A stretch of 33,566 nt of DNA from the NCBI GenBank assembly GCA_028290945.1, contig JAQGIV010000098.1, forward strand, positions 1 to 33,566, in the 5' to 3' direction. Positions 1 to 6,091 of this stretch are shown piece after piece. The notes under the pieces were generated by a model that made no database searches, was not told where the DNA came from, and worked only from the letters and a program-made list of their open reading frames with translations. Position 1 is the first letter of the stretch. Each line of letters opens with the position of its first letter. A program made the position numbers and the translations under genes. This DNA comes from Phenylobacterium sp. (lineage in GTDB: Bacteria > Pseudomonadota > Alphaproteobacteria > Caulobacterales > Caulobacteraceae).

Positions 1-82
1 GCCGCTCGGCGGCGCGGGTGATGTGCCCCTCGTCGGCGACGGCGACCAGGTAGCGCAGCCGGCGGAGCTCGATCAACGGCAT
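1..82 (-). CDS. LysR-family transcriptional regulator, N-terminus only (cut by window edge)
   Basis: Only the first 27 codons lie in the window; the gene runs off the left edge. The start is ATG at 82-80, preceded by a GGAGG ribosome site immediately upstream on the minus strand. The peptide begins MPLIELRRLRYLVAVADEG and continues with HITRAAERL, which is the first helix and start of the helix-turn-helix of LysR regulators. The ELRxLRYxVAVAxEGxxTRAA pattern is closest to the BenM/CatM/CbnR branch, which controls aromatic or chloroaromatic catabolism in other bacteria. The effector here cannot be read because the ligand domain is missing. It is divergent from the gene pair at 172-1172, and a perfect LysR-type box covers its own start codon, suggesting autoregulation. 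Confidence 0.85.
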   Translation of the reverse strand, partial: MPLIELRRLRYLVAVADEGHITRAAER

Positions 83-95
83 ACCTCCAAGGTAT
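81..95. promoter_or_regulatory. LysR box ATAC-N7-GTAT overlapping the LysR start codon
   Basis: The sequence ATACCTCCAAGGTAT is a perfect interrupted palindrome of the ATAC-N7-GTAT form, the recognition site described for BenM/CatM-type LysR regulators (T-N11-A core). It overlaps the ATG (80-82) and ribosome site of the divergent LysR gene, so binding would block that gene's own translation start or transcript. A second short palindrome, TTGGA-CCC-TCCAA, lies at 117-129 in an AT-richer patch (TATATATTGG) that may be a secondary site or promoter for the rightward gene. Function is inferred from sequence pattern only. Confidence 0.6.
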
Positions 96-171
96 CGAGA
101 ATGGCCTGGCTATATATTGGACCCTCCAACCAGATCGGTCCATGCCTTGGCCGTAGCTGGAGGACGGGCAG

Positions 172-423
172 ATGGATGCTTCGGACCATGTGGACGGCGA
201 GGCCCGCGACGGGCTGATCCGGCAGCTGGTGGACTGGACCGCGGCCCGGCCGCGCACCTATGGCGAGGCCATGGAGGCCTGGTCGTCGTCCTGCCCGGCC
301 CTGACCATCTGGGAGGATGCGCTCGCCGCGCGGCTGATCGAGGTGCGGGGCGTCCCCGGCGCGGCGACCTGCGACGGCCAGGTGCGCGTCACCGAGGCGG
401 GCCGGGCGCTGCTCACCCAGTGA
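172..423 (+). CDS. Small conserved protein, winged-helix-like (hypothetical)
   Basis: An 83-residue soluble protein with no signal peptide or membrane segment. The start ATG at 172 has a GGAGG site at 159-163 with 8 nt spacing. The segment RTYGEAMEAWSSSCP followed by LTIWEDALAARLIEV resembles a small alphaproteobacterial family of unknown function that I recognise by pattern (RTY-E-MEAWRTSCPRL-VWEDAL). The tail, CDGQVRVTEAGRALL, looks like the wing and last strand of a winged-helix fold, as in MarR-like proteins. Its stop overlaps the GTG start of the downstream TauE/SafE gene (GTGA at 420-423), so the two are probably translationally coupled. Function is unknown; a DNA- or protein-binding role is only a guess from the fold. 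Confidence 0.75.
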   Translation: MDASDHVDGEARDGLIRQLVDWTAARPRTYGEAMEAWSSSCPALTIWEDALAARLIEVRGVPGAATCDGQVRVTEAGRALLTQ

Positions 424-1172
424 GCCTCGTCGCCGCCGTCTTCCTGGTCGTCGCATCCTTCGTCACCGCGGCGATCTCCGGGGTGTTCGGCATGGCCGGG
501 GGGCTGATGCTGAAGGGCGCCCTGGCGCTGGTGCTGCCGGTCTCGGCGACCTTCGTGGCGCACGGCATCCTGCAGCTGGTGGCCAACGGCTGGCGGGCGA
601 TCCTGCACCGCAGGTTCGTGGGCTGGCGGATCGTGGCGGTGTTCGCCGTGGGCTCCCTCTTCGCCGGCGGGGTCATGGCCTTCATCGCCGTGGAGCCGTC
701 GAAGGCGACGCTCTACCTCCTGATGGGCGTCGTGCCCGCCCTGCTGTGGATTCCCCGGCGCTGGGTGTCGCTGGACGCCGCCAGGCCCGAGCAGGCGCTG
801 CTCTGCGGGATCTCGGTGACCGGCCTCAACCTCACCGCCGGCGTGGCCGGACCGCTGCTCGACATCTTCTTCGTGCGCACCGCGCTGACCCGCCACCAGA
901 TCGTCGCCACCAAGGCCGCCACCCAGGTGTTCTCCCATCTGGCCAAGATCGCGGTCTATGGCGCGCCGCTGATCGCCGTGCACGGCCAGGGCCTGCCGCC
1001 GTGGTGGGTGTTCGCGCTGGCCATCCCGCTCTCCATGCTGGGCACGGTGGCCGGCGGCTGGGTGCTGGAGCGGATGGACGACGTCAACTTCAAGCGCCTC
1101 TCGCGGCTGATCGTGACGGTGACCGGGATCGTCTACCTGGCCGGCGCGGCGCAGCTCTACCTGCGGGGCTAG
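420..1172 (+). CDS. TauE/SafE family membrane transporter
   Basis: A 250-residue, very hydrophobic protein with about seven or eight predicted membrane segments, typical in length for TauE/SafE (sulfite/organosulfonate exporter) proteins. The family hallmark GVFGMAGG-LMLKGAL lies near residues 19-35, with a second similar repeat (NLTAGVAGPLLDIFFV) near residues 135-150, as expected for the internal duplication. The chosen start is GTG at 420, overlapping the upstream stop in a GTGA; a longer reading frame extends to 117 but would overrun the upstream 83-residue gene. It would act in the inner membrane and export a small anion. The substrate is not evident. It is probably co-transcribed with the small gene at 172 and possibly controlled by the divergent LysR. 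Confidence 0.88.
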   Translation: MSLVAAVFLVVASFVTAAISGVFGMAGGLMLKGALALVLPVSATFVAHGILQLVANGWRAILHRRFVGWRIVAVFAVGSLFAGGVMAFIAVEPSKATLYLLMGVVPALLWIPRRWVSLDAARPEQALLCGISVTGLNLTAGVAGPLLDIFFVRTALTRHQIVATKAATQVFSHLAKIAVYGAPLIAVHGQGLPPWWVFALAIPLSMLGTVAGGWVLERMDDVNFKRLSRLIVTVTGIVYLAGAAQLYLRG

Positions 1173-1187
1173 CACCACGCCAACCGT

Positions 1188-1223
1188 GTCATCCCGGTCT
1201 TCGCTTCGCGAAACCGGGATGAC
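1188..1223. repeat. Palindromic intergenic repeat (GTCATCCCGGT ... ACCGGGATGAC)
   Basis: Perfect 11-bp arms at 1188-1198 and 1213-1223 enclose a second 4-bp stem (TTCG at 1200-1203 with CGAA at 1209-1212), so the unit folds as one stem-loop with a single bulge. It sits 15 bases past the TauE/SafE stop. This GTCATCCCGG palindrome resembles interspersed REP-like units seen in many proteobacterial genomes. It could end plus-strand transcription, but no T-run follows. Confidence 0.7.
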
Positions 1224-1227
1224 ATCC

Positions 1228-1260
1228 AAAAAAACACCCGGATCCTGTTGGACCCGGGTG
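1228..1260 (-). terminator. Intrinsic terminator of the sRNA (minus strand)
   Basis: On the minus strand the arms CACCCGG (1260-1254) and CCGGGTG (1241-1235) pair, continued inside by TCC/GGA, and are followed at once by seven T (1234-1228). The same hairpin on the plus strand is followed by G-rich sequence, so it terminates only leftward transcription. Confidence 0.8.
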
Positions 1261-1299
1261 GGGGAAGTCATAGGGAGGAAACGCCCAGGATGGGCAGAC
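1228..1299 (-). ncRNA. mmgR: suhB/MmgR (alpha-r8) family small RNA candidate
   Basis: Read on the minus strand, this roughly 72-nt unit has three parts expected of the alphaproteobacterial suhB/MmgR sRNA family: a short 5' hairpin (GCCCA-TCC-TGGGC, 1297-1285), an unpaired stretch carrying the exact 10-mer TTTCCTCCCT (1281-1272), and a strong 3' hairpin (CACCCGG ... CCGGGTG, 1260-1235) followed by seven T. That 10-mer is the conserved unpaired motif reported for MmgR, which limits polyhydroxybutyrate granule formation in Sinorhizobium. A promoter-like sequence lies directly upstream. The 5' end is estimated from promoter spacing. No minus-strand protein gene ends here, so the terminator needs another explanation, and this RNA provides one. 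It is transcribed divergently from the GNAT gene. Confidence 0.75.
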
Positions 1300-1304
1300 C
1301 CCGA

Positions 1305-1330
1305 GATATGGCTGCCGTTCAGCCAAACAA
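1305..1330 (-). promoter_or_regulatory. Putative housekeeping promoter of the sRNA
   Basis: On the minus strand TTGTTTG (1330-1324) is separated by 11 nt from GCCATATC (1312-1305). The latter matches 7 of 8 positions of the Caulobacter GCTANAWC element, and the spacing is within the 10-14 nt range of that consensus. Transcription would start near 1298-1300, giving an RNA of about 72 nt. Confidence 0.55.
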
Positions 1331-1365
1331 GGGCGGGGCGCGAAAAAACTTTGCGGGAGTGTCGA

Positions 1366-1950
1366 ATGCAGCTTGAGCCGAAGGTGCTGGAGAACCGCTT
1401 CCTGCGGCTGGAGCCGATGGGCGAGGCGCACCGCGCGGGGCTGCAGGCGGCCTGCAACGCCGACGCCGACTTCTTCCCGGCCTTCTATCCCTACTCCTGG
1501 GCCGGCGAGCATTTCGCGGCCACCTGGGACAGGCTGATGGCCGACCAGGCCGGCGGGAACACCATCGGTTTCGCGGTGATAGTCGCGGGCGTCTGCCGCG
1601 GCATCAGCACCTACTACGGCATCGACCGGGCCAATGACGTGCTGGAGATCGGTGGCACCTATTTCGAGCCCTCGGTGCGCGGCGGGGCGGTGAACCCCTC
1701 GGCCAAGCGGCTGATGATGGGCCACGCCTTCGACAGCGGCGCGCGCCGGGTGGTCTATCGGGTCGACGCCATCAACGCCCGCAGCCGCGCCGCCGTGCTG
1801 AAGCTGGGCGCCGTGCAGGAGGGCATCCTGCGCCAGGACCGGACGACCTTCACCGGCCGCGTCCGCGACACCGTGATCTTCTCGATCCTCGAGGGTGAGT
1901 GGCCGGCGGTCCGCGACCGGCTCGACGCGCGGCTGGCGGCGTTCGGCTAG
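1366..1950 (+). CDS. GNAT-family N-acetyltransferase (RimJ/RimL-type)
   Basis: A 194-residue cytoplasmic protein. The opening LENRFLRLEPMGEAH is typical of RimJ/RimL-like GNAT enzymes, which transfer acetyl from acetyl-CoA to an amine (protein N-terminus, amino sugar or small molecule). The acceptor is unknown. The region around residues 80-110 carries the central beta-strands (LEIGGTYFEPSVRGGAVN), and the VYRVDAINARSRAAVLKLG segment is the conserved late GNAT motif. The start ATG at 1366 has GGGAG at 1354-1358. An in-frame extension to 1186 exists but would run through the repeat and the sRNA locus, so I reject it. The acetyl-CoA loop is GGAVNPSAKRL, a divergent form of the usual R/QxxGxG/A. 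It converges with the SDR gene. Confidence 0.85.
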   Translation: MQLEPKVLENRFLRLEPMGEAHRAGLQAACNADADFFPAFYPYSWAGEHFAATWDRLMADQAGGNTIGFAVIVAGVCRGISTYYGIDRANDVLEIGGTYFEPSVRGGAVNPSAKRLMMGHAFDSGARRVVYRVDAINARSRAAVLKLGAVQEGILRQDRTTFTGRVRDTVIFSILEGEWPAVRDRLDARLAAFG

Positions 1951-1992
1951 CCGCCTCCCCGCCAGGCGAAGCGGGCAGGGAGAGGAGGCTAG
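1947..1992. terminator. Stem-loop holding both stop codons of a convergent pair
   Basis: CTAGCCGCCTC (1947-1957) pairs with GAGGAGGCTAG (1982-1992) with one mismatch. Both stops, TAG of the GNAT gene and TAG of the SDR gene, lie inside the arms. It belongs with the CTCCC/GGGAG-rich hairpins found at other convergent junctions in this window and may work as a terminator in both directions, although no long T-run is present. Confidence 0.5.
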
Positions 1993-2876
1993 GCAGGAAC
2001 CGCGGCGGGCGTCAGCCGGTGGACGCTCTCCGGCTCCTTGAAGAACACCTGGTCGGCGGCCGCGGCGACCTCCTGGGCGGTGTAGGGCCGGCCGGGCGCG
2101 AAGCCCTCGGTCTCCAGCATCTTGATCTCGCGCACGCCCCGCGAGGAGACGCCGAGGATCTTGCCGGAGTGCTCGGCGGAGAGGTCGCTGACCATGTAGA
2201 GCACGCCGGGCGCCACGTTCTCCGGCAGGCTCAGCGGATCGGGCTCGCGGTCCTTGCGGCCGGGCAGGTCGGAGGTCAGCCGGGTGTAGGCGCCGGGCGC
2301 CAGGCCCATGACCCGGATGTTGTACTTGCGGCCCTCGATCGACATCACCCGGACCATTCCGTAGATGCCGGCCTTGGCGGCCCCATAGTTGGTCTGGCCG
2401 AAATTGCCGTAGAGGCCCGAGGTCGAGGAGGTGAGCACCATCGTGCCGCCGCCGTGGTCCTTCATGAATTTCCACACCGGCAGGGCGGTGCAGTAGGTCC
2501 CCTTCACGTGGACCTTGATCACCGCGTCCCAGTCGGCCTCGGAGGTGTTGGCGAAGGTCCGGTCGCGCAGGATGCCGGCGTTGCAGACCAGCACGTCGAC
2601 CTTGCCGAAGTTGTCGAGCGCGGTCGCCAGGATGGCCTCGCCGCCCGGCACGGTGGAGACGTCGTCGGTGTTGGCGACGGCCCGGCCGCCGGCCGCCTCG
2701 ATGGAATCTACGACTCTTTGAGCGGCCGACACATCGGCGCCGGTGCCGTCGCGCGCCCCGCCCAGGTCGTTGACCACCACCGCCGCGCCCTCGCTGGCGA
2801 ACAGCTTGGCGTAGGCTTCGCCCAGCCCGTTGCCGGCGCCCGTAATGATGGCGACCTTACCGTCCAGCAAACCCAT
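1989..2876 (-). CDS. SDR-family oxidoreductase (3-hydroxyacyl-CoA dehydrogenase-like)
   Basis: A 295-residue NAD(P)-dependent short-chain dehydrogenase. The cofactor motif TGAGNGLG is at residues 12-19, NAG appears in VCNAGILRD, and the catalytic Ser and Tyr-Lys are in LTSSTSG and NYGAAKAG. The NDLGGARDG segment after the second strand is typical of the peroxisomal multifunctional-enzyme type (HSD17B4-like) dehydrogenases that act on (3R)-hydroxyacyl-CoA. About 40 extra residues at the C-terminus exceed a minimal SDR. The start ATG at 2876 has a GGGAGG site 5 nt upstream. It stands alone on the minus strand, converging with GNAT. A fatty acid or steroid side-chain substrate is likely, but the exact one is not readable. 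Confidence 0.88.
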   Translation of the reverse strand: MGLLDGKVAIITGAGNGLGEAYAKLFASEGAAVVVNDLGGARDGTGADVSAAQRVVDSIEAAGGRAVANTDDVSTVPGGEAILATALDNFGKVDVLVCNAGILRDRTFANTSEADWDAVIKVHVKGTYCTALPVWKFMKDHGGGTMVLTSSTSGLYGNFGQTNYGAAKAGIYGMVRVMSIEGRKYNIRVMGLAPGAYTRLTSDLPGRKDREPDPLSLPENVAPGVLYMVSDLSAEHSGKILGVSSRGVREIKMLETEGFAPGRPYTAQEVAAAADQVFFKEPESVHRLTPAAVPA

Positions 2877-2956
2877 CACGACCTCCCAAGGCTTCTTTTG
2901 AGCTTTATGGGCGCATCTTCCCGCCGGGTTTGGCGGCTTGGCAAGTGCACGTGGCG

Positions 2957-3397
2957 TCAACGGCCGCGGCGTTCCCGGAAGAATCCCCGCAGCAACGCGC
3001 TGCTTTCGGCCGCCAGCACGCCGCCGGTCACGCTCGGCCGCCAGTGGCAGGTGGGCTGGTCGAAGAAGCGGGGGCCGTGGATCACCGCGCCGCCCTTGGG
3101 GTCCTCGGCGCCGAACACCAGGCGGCCGATGCGGGCGTGGCTGATGGCCCCGGCGCACATGGCGCAGGGCTCCAGCGTCACCACCAGGGTCAGGCCGGTC
3201 AGGCGGTAGTTGCCGAGCGTGCGGGCGGCCTCGCGCATGGCCACGATCTCGGCGTGGGCGGTAGGGTCGTGGGCGCCGATGGGATCGTTGGCGCCGATGG
3301 CGATCACCGCGCCGGTGGCCGGATCGACGACGACCGCGCCCACCGGGGTCTCGCCCCGGGCGGCGGCGTCTTGCGCCGCTTCGAGGGCGATGCGCAT
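2957..3397 (-). CDS. tadA: tRNA-specific adenosine deaminase TadA
   Basis: A 146-residue cytidine-deaminase-fold enzyme that converts A34 to inosine in tRNA-Arg(ACG). The zinc and catalytic signature is complete: H48-A-E50 and P77-C78-A-M-C81. FGAEDPKGGAV and the C-terminal LLRGFFRERR are as in bacterial TadA. The start is uncertain. ATG at 3397 gives MRIALEAA, but the frame is open upstream, and a GTG at 3418 would add seven residues resembling the short leader many TadA proteins carry; neither has a good ribosome site. With GTG 3418 the gene would overlap the divergent rluB start. The order tadA / rluB-rsmD is common in alphaproteobacteria. Confidence 0.9.
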   Translation of the reverse strand: MRIALEAAQDAAARGETPVGAVVVDPATGAVIAIGANDPIGAHDPTAHAEIVAMREAARTLGNYRLTGLTLVVTLEPCAMCAGAISHARIGRLVFGAEDPKGGAVIHGPRFFDQPTCHWRPSVTGGVLAAESSALLRGFFRERRGR

Positions 3398-3409
3398 GGT
3401 GCTCTGGTC

Positions 3410-4576
3410 ATGGTCCACGATCCGCAACGAACCCACCCGGCCCCCACCGGTCAAGCAAATGCGGCCGAAGACGGGCCGGAGCCCGGGGGCGGCGAGCGCG
3501 TGGCCAAGGCGCTGGCCCGCGCCGGCGTCGCCTCGCGCCGCGAGGTGGAGCGGCTGATCGAAGCCGGCCGCGTGGCGCTGAACGGCAAGACCCTGACCAC
3601 GCCGGCGGTGAAGGTCGATCCGGGCGACGTGCTGACCGTCGACGGCCAGGTGGTGAACGAGGCGGAGCCGACCCGCGTGTTCCGCTATCACAAGCCGCCG
3701 GGCCTGATGACCACGCACAACGACCCGCAAGGCCGCCCGACGGTGTTCGAGGCCCTGCCCAAGGACCTGCCGCGGCTGATCTCGGTGGGCCGCCTCGACC
3801 TCAACACCGAAGGCCTGCTGCTGCTCACCAACGACGGCGGCCTGGCGCGGGCCCTGGAGCTGCCGGAGACCGGGGTGGTGCGCCGCTACCGGGCCCGCGC
3901 GCGGGGCCGGATCACCCAGGAACGGCTCGACCGGCTGAAGCACGGCGTCACCGTCGAAGGTGTCCGCTACGGCGCCATCGAGGCGACGCTCGACAAGGCC
4001 AGGGAGGCCGCCCCCGGGAGCCAGCAGGGCGCGAACCTGTGGATCACCCTGACCCTCTCGGAAGGCAAGAACCGCGAGGTTCGCCGGGTGCTGGAATCGC
4101 TGGGCCTGTCGGTGAACCGGCTGATCCGGCTGGCCTATGGGCCGTTCGCCCTGGGAACCCTGGGGGTGGGCCAGGTGGAGGAAGTGGGGCCGCGGGTGAT
4201 CCGCGAGCAGCTGGCCGACCACGTGACGCCGGCCAACCTGCCGAAGGGCGAGCGGGCGCAGTGGAAGCCGCCGGCGGCCCAGGCGCGCCGCCGCGCGCCG
4301 CAGACCGAGGCGGAAGCCGAGCGCGCGCACCGCCAGCGCACGGCCGAGACGGAGCCGAAGAAGGAATACAAGGCCGGCTGGGCCAAGCCGAAGATCAAGC
4401 CCAAGCCCGCGCAGAAGGCGAAGCCGCCGCGGGTCTCCGGCGCCAAGGGCGGTCCGAGGGCTATCGCCAAGGCGGGCTCCAAGAGTGCGCCCAGGACCGC
4501 AGCGCCTGCGCCCAGGTCGGGGGCGCGCAAGCCCGGCGGGACGCGACGGCCCGGCGGCCGGGGTCCGCGCGGCTAG
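3410..4576 (+). CDS. rluB: RluB-type 23S rRNA pseudouridine synthase with long basic tail
   Basis: A 388-residue protein of the RsuA/RluB/E/F family, which isomerises uridine in rRNA. An S4 RNA-binding domain spans about residues 28-80 (RVAKALARAGVASRREVERLI). The catalytic motif GRLDLNTEGLLLLTNDGG carries Asp130. About 120 C-terminal residues are low complexity, rich in Lys, Arg, Ala and Pro, probably an unstructured rRNA-binding tail. The start ATG at 3410 is the first in frame before the S4 domain but lacks a clear ribosome site; a GTG at 3500 is an alternative. rsmD follows after 3 nt, forming an rRNA-modification operon. RluB is favoured over RluE/F because of the N-terminal S4 domain and the genome context. 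Confidence 0.85.
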   Translation: MVHDPQRTHPAPTGQANAAEDGPEPGGGERVAKALARAGVASRREVERLIEAGRVALNGKTLTTPAVKVDPGDVLTVDGQVVNEAEPTRVFRYHKPPGLMTTHNDPQGRPTVFEALPKDLPRLISVGRLDLNTEGLLLLTNDGGLARALELPETGVVRRYRARARGRITQERLDRLKHGVTVEGVRYGAIEATLDKAREAAPGSQQGANLWITLTLSEGKNREVRRVLESLGLSVNRLIRLAYGPFALGTLGVGQVEEVGPRVIREQLADHVTPANLPKGERAQWKPPAAQARRRAPQTEAEAERAHRQRTAETEPKKEYKAGWAKPKIKPKPAQKAKPPRVSGAKGGPRAIAKAGSKSAPRTAAPAPRSGARKPGGTRRPGGRGPRG

Positions 4577-4579
4577 GCC

Positions 4580-5161
4580 ATGCGCATCGTCTCGGGAGAG
4601 TTCCGCGGCAAGGCCCTCAAGGCGCCGGCCGGCCAGGCCACGCGGCCGACCTCCGACCGTGCGCGCCAGGCGGTGTTCAACATCCTGGAGCATGCGCCCT
4701 GGTCGACGGGCGTGCGGGGCGTGCGCGTCATCGACCTGTTCGCCGGCTCCGGCGCGCTGGGGCTTGAGGCCCTGTCGCGCGGCGCGGCCTTCTGCCTGTT
4801 CGTGGAGACCGACGAAGCGGCCCGGGGCGCGATCCGCGAGAACGTCGAGGCGCTGCAGCTGTTCGGCCAGACCCGCGTCCACCGGCGCGACGCTACGGAC
4901 CTGGGCGTACGGCCCGGTGGCGACGGTCCGGCCTTCGACCTCGCCTTCCTGGATCCGCCCTACGCCAAGGGCCTGGGCGAGGCGGCGCTGGCGAAACTGG
5001 CGGCCGGCGGCTGGCTGTCGCCCGGCGCGACGGTGGTGTTCGAGCGCGGCTCGGACGAGGCCGAGTTCAGCGTCGCGGGGTTCGCGCCGCTGGACGCCCG
5101 CAAGTACGGCGCGGCCACCGTGCATTTCCTGAAATTCGCCTCTCCCCCACGCGCCGCGTAG
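4580..5161 (+). CDS. rsmD: 16S rRNA (guanine(966)-N2)-methyltransferase RsmD
   Basis: A 193-residue SAM-dependent methyltransferase modifying G966 of 16S rRNA during 30S assembly. It opens with the family signature MRIVSGEFRGKALKAP, then RPTSDRARQAVFNIL. The SAM-binding motif is DLFAGSGALGLEALSRGA (about residues 52-69) and the catalytic motif is DPPY. Length is normal. It starts 3 nt after the rluB stop, so the two are almost certainly one transcript, and ends inside a stem-loop shared with the convergent ArsR gene. Confidence 0.93.
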   Translation: MRIVSGEFRGKALKAPAGQATRPTSDRARQAVFNILEHAPWSTGVRGVRVIDLFAGSGALGLEALSRGAAFCLFVETDEAARGAIRENVEALQLFGQTRVHRRDATDLGVRPGGDGPAFDLAFLDPPYAKGLGEAALAKLAAGGWLSPGATVVFERGSDEAEFSVAGFAPLDARKYGAATVHFLKFASPPRAA

Positions 5162-5171
5162 AGGGGAGAGG
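5139..5171. terminator. Bidirectional stem-loop at rsmD/arsR convergent ends
   Basis: CCTCTCCCC (5139-5147) pairs perfectly with GGGGAGAGG (5163-5171), and the rsmD stop TAG (5159-5161) is in the loop. The opposing gene ends at 5175. It is one of several CCTCTCCCC/GGGGAGAGG hairpins between convergent genes here, probably a terminator or transcript-stabilising structure. Confidence 0.55.
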
Positions 5172-5174
5172 AGG

Positions 5175-5876
5175 TCATGCTGCGGCGGCCGGCGCGAGAT
5201 CGATCCCGAAGGTCTCGCGCAGGCCCGCCCGTCCGGCGGCGGTGAGGATCGCGGCGCGGTCCTCTCGGCCGCGCTCGATCCAGCCGAGCGCCAGGAGCCG
5301 GTCGAGCAGGCGGGCGGCGAGCGGGCCCGCCAGGTGGCGACGGCGCTCCGTCCAGTCGATGCAGGGCCGCAGCTTGCCGCGCGGGTTGGGCTTCAGGCCG
5401 GCGAGATCGACGCCGAGCGCCGTCAGCCGGGCCTCGCCGTCCAGGGTCAGGCGGTAGCGCTCCGGCCCGTCGGCCTCCATCAGCCCGTCGCGCTCGAAGG
5501 CGTCGGCCAGGGCCACGCCCAGGCGGCCGGCCAGGTGGTCGTAGCAGGTGCGCGCCTCGCGCAGCCGCCGGGCCTTGGGCGACAGCGGCGGATCGAAGGG
5601 CTTGGGGATCGGCAGCACGCGGGCCAGGGCCTCCAGCGCCTGGGCGACCTCCGCCCCGGCCAGCCGATAGTAGCGGTGGCGGCCCTGCTGGGTGACGGCC
5701 ACCAGGCCGCCGGCGGCGAGCTTGCCCAGGTGGTTGCTGGCCGATTGCGGCGTGACGCCCGCGGCCCAGGCGAGCTGGCTCGCCGGCATCGACCGGCCGT
5801 CCAGCAGGGCCTGCAGCATGGCGGCGCGGGCCGGGTCGCCGATCAGGGCGGCGGGGGTCGCGATATTGGCGTCCAT
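5175..5876 (-). CDS. ArsR-family winged-helix transcriptional regulator
   Basis: A 233-residue regulator with an N-terminal ArsR/SmtB winged helix (residues 8-80). PARAAMLQALLDGRSMPASQ and GVTPQSASNHLGKLAAGGLV form the helix-turn-helix, and RHRYYRLAG the wing. The C-terminal half (CYDHLAGRLGVAL ... DGEARL) is a second conserved domain found in a longer ArsR subfamily; it is not a metal-binding arrangement I recognise, as few Cys are present (Cys at CYDHL and PCIDW). The target and ligand are unknown. The gene is convergent with rsmD, and a 215-bp AT-richer gap separates it from the histidine kinase gene. Confidence 0.85.
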   Translation of the reverse strand: MDANIATPAALIGDPARAAMLQALLDGRSMPASQLAWAAGVTPQSASNHLGKLAAGGLVAVTQQGRHRYYRLAGAEVAQALEALARVLPIPKPFDPPLSPKARRLREARTCYDHLAGRLGVALADAFERDGLMEADGPERYRLTLDGEARLTALGVDLAGLKPNPRGKLRPCIDWTERRRHLAGPLAARLLDRLLALGWIERGREDRAAILTAAGRAGLRETFGIDLAPAAAA

Positions 5877-6091
5877 GGGTGGAGCCTAGCGCGGCCTGGC
5901 CTGCGAAGCTTCATGCACGGCTGAAACAACTCGGGGATCGGCCAATCTCCTGAACGACTTAACCATGATCTTCGGAATACAGAAAAGATGAGTGTCACAA
6001 AACAGTCGAAAAACATTCGCAGGTGAAGTAGCCCATTCTAATCTTGCATTAGTCATCGCACGGCATTGGTCGCCCAGCTTCGGAGCCGACA
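5877..6091. promoter_or_regulatory. Divergent promoter region between ArsR and histidine kinase genes
   Basis: This 215-bp gap is clearly more AT-rich than its surroundings. It contains TTAACCAT (5959-5966), which resembles a CtrA half-site of Caulobacter, and a palindrome CTAAT-CTTGC-ATTAG (6038-6052) about 40 bases before the kinase start. A possible 68-codon reading frame on the minus strand has no recognisable features. Site assignments are pattern matches only. Confidence 0.35.

Noticed and set aside
117..419. Extension of the TauE/SafE reading frame upstream to 117
   Set aside because: It overlaps the well-supported 83-residue gene in another frame, and the added peptide is Arg/Gly/Pro-rich shadow sequence without hydrophobic segments; GTG 420 fits the family start.
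1186..1365. N-terminal extension of the GNAT protein to 1186
   Set aside because: The extension would translate the repeat and sRNA locus; ATG 1366 has a ribosome site and the normal family start.
3419..5125. Long minus-strand open frame continuing tadA upstream across rluB and rsmD
   Set aside because: The extra part is Arg/Gly/Ala-rich antisense sequence typical of high-GC third-position bias; the family N-terminus begins near 3397-3418.
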